A stretch of DNA of 64,000 bases from Trichomonas vaginalis G3 (lineage: Eukaryota > Parabasalia > Trichomonadida > Trichomonadidae). Below, piece after piece: positions 57,683 to 64,000 of this stretch (within the stretch, counting starts at the first letter, position 1; every line of letters begins with the position of its first letter). The stretch lies in the NCBI RefSeq assembly GCF_026262505.1, contig NC_067207.1, forward strand, positions 9,950,082-10,014,081. The letters run 5' to 3'. The translations under genes and the position numbers were made by a program. The notes beneath the pieces are model-generated. The model saw only the letters and a list, made by a program, of their open reading frames with translations. It was not told the DNA's origin and searched no databases.

Positions 57683-60183
57683 AAGAAAATTTCATAAAAC
57701 ATTGATAAATATGAAAATAGAAATAATGTAATTAAACAATGATAAATATTAAAAGAAAGAAAATTTGATAAAACAATGATTAATATAAAAAGAAAGAGAA
57801 CTTGATAAAACAATCATAAATATGAAAAGAAATATAATGTCATAAAACAATGATAAATGTGAAAAGAAAAAGAATTCTATAAATCATTGATGAATATGAA
57901 AAGAAAGAGAATAAGTTTCATGTTAACATCAGAACCGTGCTCAACTAAGAATTTGACAATTTCTATCGAATTCGCTTTGATTGCAATGCTAAGAGGGCAT
58001 TCAATAATATCGAGAGAATTTCATAAAGCAATGATAAATGCGAAAAGAAAAAGAATTCTATAAAACAATGATAAATTTGAAAATAGAGATAATGTAATAA
58101 AACAATGATAAATATGAAAAGAAAGATAATGTCATAAAACAATGATAAATTTGAAAATAGAGATAATGTAATAAAACAATAATAAATTTGAAAAGAAAGA
58201 GAATTTCATAAAACGATGATAAATATGAAAAGAAAGAGAATTATATAAAACAATGATAAATATGAAAAGAAACAGAATATCATATAACAATGATAAATTT
58301 GAAAAGAAAACGAAATTCATAAAACAATGATTAATATGAAAAGAAACAGAATATCATATAACAATGATAAATTTGAAAAGAAAACGAAATTCATAAAACA
58401 ATGATTAATATGAAAAGAAACAGAATATCATATAACAATGATAAATTTGAAAAGAAAGAGAATCATATAAAACAATGATTAATATGAAAAGAAAGAGAAT
58501 TGCATTAAAAATTGTTAAATATGAAAATATAGATAATGTAATAAAATAGTGATAAATATGAAAAGAAATGGCATTATATAAAGTAATGATAAGTATTAAA
58601 ACAAAGCGAATCCTATATAATAATAATAAATATGAAAAGAAAACGAATTATAAAAAGTAATGATTAATATAAAAAGAAAGAGAATTTCATAAAACAATGA
58701 TTAATAAGAAATGAAATAGAATTTCATAAAACATTGATAAATTTGAAAAGAAAGAGAATGGTATAAATCAATGATTAATATGAAAAGAAAAAGAATCATA
58801 TAAAACAATGATAAATTTGAAAATAGAGATAATGTAATAAAACAATGATAAATGTGAAAAGAAAGAAAATTTCATAAATCAATGATAAATATGAAAAGAA
58901 AGAGAATAAGTTTCATGTTAACATCAGAACCGTGCTCAACTAAGAATTTGACAATTTCTATCGAATTCGCTTTGATTGCAATGCTAAGAGGGCATTCAAT
59001 AATATCGAGAGAATTTCATAAAGCAATGATAAATGCGAAAAGAAAAAGAATTCTATAAAACGATGATAAATGTGAAAAGAAAGAAAATTCTATAAAACGA
59101 CGATTAATATGAAAAGAAAGAAAATTTCATAAAACAAAGATTAATATGAAAAGAAAGAGAATTATACAAAATAATGATAAATACGAAAAGAAACAGAATA
59201 TCATATAACAATGATAAATTTGAAAATAAAGATAATGTAATAAAACAATAATAAATTTGAAAAGAAAGAGAATTTCATAAAACGATGATAAATATGAAAA
59301 GAAAGAGAATTATATAAAACAATGATAAATATGAAAAGAAAAGGAATTGTATAAAACAATGATAAGTTTGAAAAGAAAACGAAATTCATAAAACAATGAT
59401 AAATATGAAAAGAAACAGAATATCATATAACAATGATTAATATAAAAAGAAAGAGAATTCTATAAAACGATGATTAATATGAAAAGAAAGAAAATTTCAT
59501 AAAACAACGATTAATATGAAAAGAAAGAGAATTGTATAAAACAATGATAAATATGAAAAGGAAAAGAATTCTATGAATCAATGATAAATATGAAAAGAAA
59601 ACGAATGTCATAAAACATTGATAAATATGAAAAGAAATAGAATTTGATAAATCAATGATAAATATGAAAAGAAAGAGAATAAGTTTCATGTTAACATCAG
59701 AACCGTGCTCAACTAAGAATTTGACAATTTCTATCGAATTCGCTTTGATTGCAATGCTAAGAGGGCATTCAATAATATCGAGAAAATTTCATAAAGCAAT
59801 GATAAATATGAAAAGAAAGAGAATTCTATAAATCAATGATTAATATGAAAAGAAAAAGAATCATATAAAACAATGATAAATATGAAAATAGAGATAATGT
59901 CATAAAACAATGATAAATGTGAAAGGAAATAGAATTTGATAAAACAATGATAAATATGAAAAGAAAGATAATGTCATAAAACAATGATAAATGTGGAAAG
60001 AAAAAGAATTCTATAAATCATTGATAAATTTGAAAATAGAGATAATGTAATAAAACAATGATAAATGTGAAAATAGAGATAATGTAATAAAACAATAATA
60101 AATGTGAAAAGAAAGAAAATTTCATAAAACAATCATAAATATGAAAAGAAATATAATTTCATAAAACAATGATAAATGTGAAA
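57683..60183. repeat. 37-bp minisatellite, left block of locus B
   Basis: Arrays at 57683-57918, 58014-58913, 59010-59686 and 59783-60183 are head-to-tail copies of a 37-bp unit (plus strand GAATTTCATAAAACAATGAT then AAATATGAAAAGAAAGA). A 74-bp dimer variant is repeated three times at about 58270-58450. Because 37 is not a multiple of 3, translation rotates through all frames and yields hydrophobic by-product frames. Confidence 0.88.
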
Positions 60184-61242
60184 TAAGGGTTTCGTTTTGC
60201 TAAAATTGTCACTTTTATAGCATATTTGTTTTTGGATGTTTTGCGAAACCAAAAAAAAAAAAACTATGATATACAATGTGTGTGTAAAGAAAATACTTTA
60301 TTTACTAGTTAAAAAATCATTTGGTATTGATCAAGTTATTTTTTCTGGATAAGATATTATATGGATAATTGGATAGAAAATACAATTATATAATCTTGTA
60401 CCTGGTTTAATTAAGCTAATTGTCATCAGAAACTTGTAATTTTTATGAATTTCAGATTTTCTTTTCATTACTGCTTTTCTTAATAGGTCAAGTTCTTATT
60501 TACGTTATAAAGTATGATATTTACAAATATCAAGTTATCATGTTTTTTGAGAAATTATGAGAAACAAACAAAAATGAAAAAGATAGGAATAGCAATGAAT
60601 AGTGATGTGGGTATAGAAAATGTAAGAGATATGAATGCAAAGCAATCAGTATTTAGGACATTGACCATAGATTTCGAAAAAAAAATGCTGCATATTGAGC
60701 GAAAACTATGATTATATTATAAGGCTGTCATTTAAAGCATAATGAAACTATTCCCTTTTCATTTTAATCGAATAAGATAGTAAAGATTTTTGAATTAGCT
60801 AGAAACTGATGAGATGTTTTCACAAATCAGATTTTTAATCTCTATAATGCATAATTCACTCAATATCTCAATTTTGATATTGCGAGATATTTTTGCTATC
60901 GGTTTCGCAATTTTGACACAATAGCAAGAGGGTTCTATAAGCATTATTATCAACGTAGAATCTGAATATCATATCAGAAAATGTCGCAAATCTGACATTT
61001 ACCCGACCAAATAGCAAAAATAATTGAATACTTTTCGCAAAAACTTTAAAAATCGATAAAAATATGAAATATAGATATTAAAGAGACTTTTTATATAATA
61101 TTCATAAAGATTTTCCAAAAATATGATACCGCAAAATTAAAAAAGTGACGTCTTGAGTGGAGTCAAAGGTCGAAATTGCTAGCTAAATGTTTTTTTAGCG
61201 AAATTGCGTATTGTACGTTTTTTTCGCAAAACGAAACCCTTA
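60184..61242. mobile_element. Non-autonomous hAT-like DNA transposon inside the minisatellite
   Basis: A ~1,059-bp block of non-repeat DNA is bounded by perfect 17-bp inverted ends, TAAGGGTTTCGTTTTGC (60184-60200) and its complement (61226-61242). The flanks repeat TGTGAAA (60177-60183 and 61243-61249), or ATGTGAAA if the last A of the element is shared. Removing the element and one copy restores an exact 37-bp unit. Ends starting TAAGG fit the hAT YARNG rule and an 8-bp duplication is the hAT length. No transposase; the 65-codon frame at 60514-60711 is not convincing. TCACTTTT sites face inward from both ends (60209, 61141). Confidence 0.78.
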
Positions 61243-62182
61243 TGTGAAAAGAAAAAGAATTCTATAAATCATTGATAAATATGAAAAGAAAGAGAATTCT
61301 ATAAAACAATGATAAATATGAAAATAGAGATAATGTAATAAAACAATGATAAATGTGAAAAGAAAGAAAATTTCATAAAACAATCATAAATATGAAAAGA
61401 AATATAATGTCATAAAACAATGATAAATGTGAAAAGAAAAAGAATTCTATAAATCATTGATGAATATGAAAAGAAAGAGAATAAGTTTCATGTTAACATC
61501 AGAACCGTGCTCAACTAAGAATTTGACAATTTCTATTGAATTCGCTTTGATTGCAATGCTAAGAGGGCATTCAATAATATCGAGAAAATTTCATAAAACA
61601 TTGATAAATATGAAAAGAAAAAGAATTCTATAAATCAATGATTAATATGAAAAGAACGAAAATTTCATAAAACAATGATAAATATGAAAATAGAGATAAT
61701 GTCATAAAACAATGATAAATGTGAAAGGAAATAGAATTTGATAAAACAATGATCAACATGAAAAGAAATAGAATTTGATATAAATATGATTAATATGAAA
61801 AGAAAAAGAATTTTATAAAACAATGATAAATATGAAAAAAGTAGAATTAGATAAAACAATGAAAAATATGAAAAGAAATAGAATTAGATAAAACAGTGAT
61901 AAATATGAAAAGAAAGAGAATTTCATAAAGCAACGATTAAAACAAAAAGAAAGAGAATTCTATAAAGCAATGATAAATATGAAAAGAAATGGAATTTTAT
62001 TAAACAATGATCAACATGAAAAGAAAAAAAATTACATAAAACAATGATCAACATGAAAAGAAAAAGAATTTCATAAAACAATGATTAATATGAAAAGAAA
62101 GAGAATTAAATAAAACGATGATAAATATGAGTAGAAATAGAATTATATAAAACAATGATAATAATGAAAATAAAAAGATTAT
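61243..62182. repeat. 37-bp minisatellite, right block of locus B
   Basis: Continuation of the same arrays: 61243-61487 and 61584-62182, with single-base variants; the units abutting the modules begin or end at ATTCTCT (minus strand), so module boundaries are always in the same phase of the unit. Confidence 0.88.
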
Positions 62183-62951
62183 AAAGTTTGTTAATATCTT
62201 CTCCATTAGCAATTAAATAAGATGCAACATCATAATTTCCGAAATGCATACATTCGGTTATTGAATTAGGAAATTGTCCTAAATTTGATTTAAGGTACTC
62301 AACAATTTCATAGTTTCGATAATTCAATGCTGTATTAATCATGTCACCAAATGATTTACCTTCTTCTATCATTTGCATAAAAATGCTATTATTTCCGCCT
62401 TGAACAGCATATTTTTCAGAGTTATCAGTGTATTCAGCTCCTAAATTTTTCAAGTAATTGAAACACAATTCTGATCCGTATTTAATTGCGCAGTCAAGTG
62501 GTGTGATATCTTTAATTCTTTTATTGATATCAAGATTTGGGAATTTAGATTTAAGTTCATCAACTTTATCCAATAAAATATAGTATAATGGAGATTCTAT
62601 TGAATATTCAAATTCGAAACAATCGCAATATAATAACATTGCTAATTTCTCGTTTTCTGGTTTGATGATACATGAGAATTCGTTTAATATCTTTTTGTAA
62701 AGTTCTGCTAATAATTTAATATCTTTAACATGAATTCGTGAAATAACATCAATCAAATAAAGTGACATTTGGATAGATATTTTTTTGTTTGTAATGAATT
62801 CTATAATTTGCGAAGATACTTGTAAAATATTATTGGAATTGACACTCCAAATCATTTTTGATGCTTGATTAGGGTATTCAAATACTTCAAATGGCTTAAT
62901 GCTACCAAAATCACATCCAATTTCATTTTTAGATTGCGTAGAGTTTAACAT
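62106..62951 (-). CDS. N-terminal DUF3447/ankyrin part of locus B
   Basis: Encodes 281 residues from the first ATG (62951); three codons upstream is an in-frame TTG. The first ~100 residues are the helical head shared with locus A and with the gene at 15711 (K-M-I-W-S-V-N-S-N-N-I-L-Q-V-S). The DUF3447-like stretch follows: I-T-P-L-D-C-A-I-K-Y-G-S-E-L-C-F-N-Y-L, G-G-N-N-S-I-F-M-Q-M-I-E-E-G-K-S-F and H-F-G-N-Y-D-V-A-S-Y-L-I-A-N-G-E-D-I-N. After that the frame enters minisatellite and stops after ~20 hydrophobic residues. Without removal of the spacer the product would be this truncated ankyrin protein. A TCACTTTT initiator lies 44 bases upstream. Confidence 0.7.
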   Translation of the reverse strand: MLNSTQSKNEIGCDFGSIKPFEVFEYPNQASKMIWSVNSNNILQVSSQIIEFITNKKISIQMSLYLIDVISRIHVKDIKLLAELYKKILNEFSCIIKPENEKLAMLLYCDCFEFEYSIESPLYYILLDKVDELKSKFPNLDINKRIKDITPLDCAIKYGSELCFNYLKNLGAEYTDNSEKYAVQGGNNSIFMQMIEEGKSFGDMINTALNYRNYEIVEYLKSNLGQFPNSITECMHFGNYDVASYLIANGEDINKLYNLFIFIIIIVLYNSISTHIYHRFI

Positions 62952-62989
62952 GCTTTCCAAAAGTTTTGGTTGTGTTGCTTTTTGTGGAA

Positions 62990-62997
62990 AAAAGTGA
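62990..62997 (-). promoter_or_regulatory. Inr-like initiator of ankyrin locus B
   Basis: TCACTTTT on the sense strand, 44 bases before the ATG at 62951, supporting that locus B is or recently was transcribed. Confidence 0.5.
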
Positions 62998-64000
62998 CAA
63001 TAATACTACATCACCGCCCTAATTATTTATTTACCCCCTAATTTTTCTTCTAGAGATCTTTTTTAGATTCTGATCAATATATGTTATGTTTAAGGCTTCT
63101 CTCCAAGTGAAGTGATCCTCTCAATTTTTAGCATCTTCGAGACCTCTGAGGTACCTAAAAAGCTGGTTTTTACACTTGAAAATGTAATAGACATCATATA
63201 TGATACATATATTTATTATATATCCGTTTTATTTTGAATAAAAGTCTTTTTTTAGGGAAGTTGAAATTATCTTGCATTTTCCGGAAAAATCGATTTTTAG
63301 CAACTTTCGATATTTCAATTCAATGGTCTATAGGCTCTACAATTTCTATATTCCCATTTCATGATTTTGATATTTCTCGGTCAGAATTGCAATTCCAACC
63401 ATGAAAAAAAGAACTTCATTTTTTAACAAATATAAGAAGCTTATAACATATCAAAAGTATTTATCATTTTATTTTTGTCCAACATTGAGTTTTAAAATTT
63501 GCTAGCTGACCTTCCCCGTGGACTCCAACCCAATGTGAAGTGACTTTTTTTGCAAAATAATAATAAAAATGAAATGCTCATATATTGACAATGTCGAAAC
63601 AAATATTATCTCAAAATCCTGATTTTGAATTTACAATAATCAAAACTAAAAATGGATTTCGATCCAAACAAGTTTTCTAAAAATGAACTACTAGATATAA
63701 TCTATATTCTATAAACTCAACGACTGTATATCTTTCAAATTAAATCCATTGAATAAACTTTAGCATAGAACGTACACAACACGTAAGAGAGAAATGATTT
63801 ATTTCATGAATCAAATACTTTTCAATAGGAATGTATAATGTTTTGTTTACTCATTTTGATATATTTTTTCAAAATACTGTAAGTTTAGCTGTTTATGTGC
63901 AAGATATGTTTCTGCAAGTAGTGATAAAGAAATTGAATATAGTTTTTATTCGTGATTTGCCTAAGTTTAATAAATTATAATATAAGAATAACTGGTGCTA
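62998..64000. other. AT-rich end of window, no gene called
   Basis: About 1 kb. A GTGACTTTTTTT at 63540 precedes short open pieces: M-S-K-Q-I-L-S-Q-N-P-D-F-E-F from 63591 (29 codons) and M-D-F-D-P-N-K-F-S-K-N-E-L-L from about 63653 (20 codons). They look protein-like but are too short to call. Confidence 0.4.

Larger units (their letters stand above)
57590..62951 (-). other. Ankyrin locus B: N-terminal domain plus five ankyrin modules separated by 37-bp minisatellites
   Basis: After the N-terminal part (62106-62951) five modules follow on the minus strand: 61488-61583, 59687-59782, 58914-59009, 57919-58013 and 57590-57682. Each reads D-I-I-E-C-P-L-S-I-A-I-K-A-N-S-I-E-I-V then K-F-L-V-E-H-G-S-D-V-N-M, without internal breaks; the last ends naturally at H-G-A-K-K-N-stop. 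Spacers are about 599, 638 (after removing the inserted transposon), 677, 900 and 236 bases, i.e. 16, 17, 18, 24 and 6 units of 37 plus 7-14 bases. Modules 2-4 are nearly identical to each other with their flanks, so they spread by recent tandem duplication. No canonical splice signals seen; expression as one chain is unproven. Confidence 0.7.

Noticed and set aside
60514-60711. 65-codon frame inside the hAT-like element as a transposase remnant
   Set aside because: No hAT transposase motif, low-complexity composition.
60186-61240. Tc1/mariner assignment from a TA on each side of the inserted element
   Set aside because: TA is part of the inverted end; the flanking 7-8-bp duplication and exact restoration of the array unit fit hAT better.
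58132-61859. Hydrophobic open frames in the minisatellite that look like small membrane proteins
   Set aside because: They arise from frame rotation through a 37-bp unit (not divisible by 3) and stop at unit variants; no start or promoter logic.
57683-62182. CRISPR-like array of ~37-bp repeats
   Set aside because: The units are head-to-tail with no unique spacers, and the host is eukaryotic; it is a minisatellite.

Overview
This window is eukaryotic nuclear DNA from a parabasalid flagellate, most likely a Tritrichomonas-type trichomonad. Supporting points are the low GC, genes without visible introns, very short 5' leaders starting at an Inr-like TCACTTTT element, DUF3447-type ankyrin proteins, a Myb/R-repeat factor, and a tail-anchored CS-domain plus helical-repeat protein of the kind described as hydrogenosomal import receptors Tom36/Tom46. 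No operons, tRNA genes, rRNA genes or CRISPR arrays were seen.

Layout. 0-3 kb: 3' part-missing type I surface protein (minus). 3.6-8.2 kb: Nup155-like nucleoporin and a secreted zinc phospholipase C/D-like protein. 8.2-11.6 kb: decayed ankyrin DNA cut by a 2.75-kb non-autonomous Mutator-like element that has an exact 9-bp target duplication and carries a GC-rich array of about fifteen alternating hairpins. 11.7-21.6 kb: LRR/coiled-coil protein, small unknown gene, three-repeat Myb protein, ankyrin protein, exportin-like karyopherin and an HP1-like chromo/chromo-shadow protein. 22-30 kb: enolase, a large unknown protein, a pseudokinase and a PP1-like phosphatase. 30.7-33.3 kb: ankyrin locus A. 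34.5-57 kb: a dense housekeeping stretch (BTB/discoidin-like protein, MFS transporter, a kinase with one in-frame stop, cytochrome b5, Rab, eS10, Tom36/46-like receptor, GSK3-like kinase, LITAF-like protein, Tubby-like protein, epsilon-COP, TBC Rab-GAP, Ulp1-type protease, divergent histones H2A/H2B). 57.6-63 kb: ankyrin locus B. The last kilobase shows no gene.

The two most unusual things are (1) ankyrin loci A and B, where an N-terminal DUF3447-like domain and five or six open, ~30-residue ankyrin modules with a proper terminal stop are separated by spacers made of whole numbers of a 37-bp pyrimidine-rich (sense strand) minisatellite, at the same place in every ankyrin repeat; and (2) the hairpin-array Mutator-like element. 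A ~1.06-kb hAT-like element sits inside the minisatellite of locus B.

Functionally the gene-dense part mixes vesicle traffic (Rab, TBC, epsilon-COP, LITAF), nuclear transport (Nup155-like, karyopherin), chromatin (HP1-like, H2A, H2B), modifier-protein processing (Ulp1-type), signalling (three kinases, one phosphatase), glycolysis and translation. Several genes lack an in-frame ATG or show a one-base frame break next to a homopolymer; these may be assembly errors and are flagged. All calls are from reading the sequence; no database search was run.
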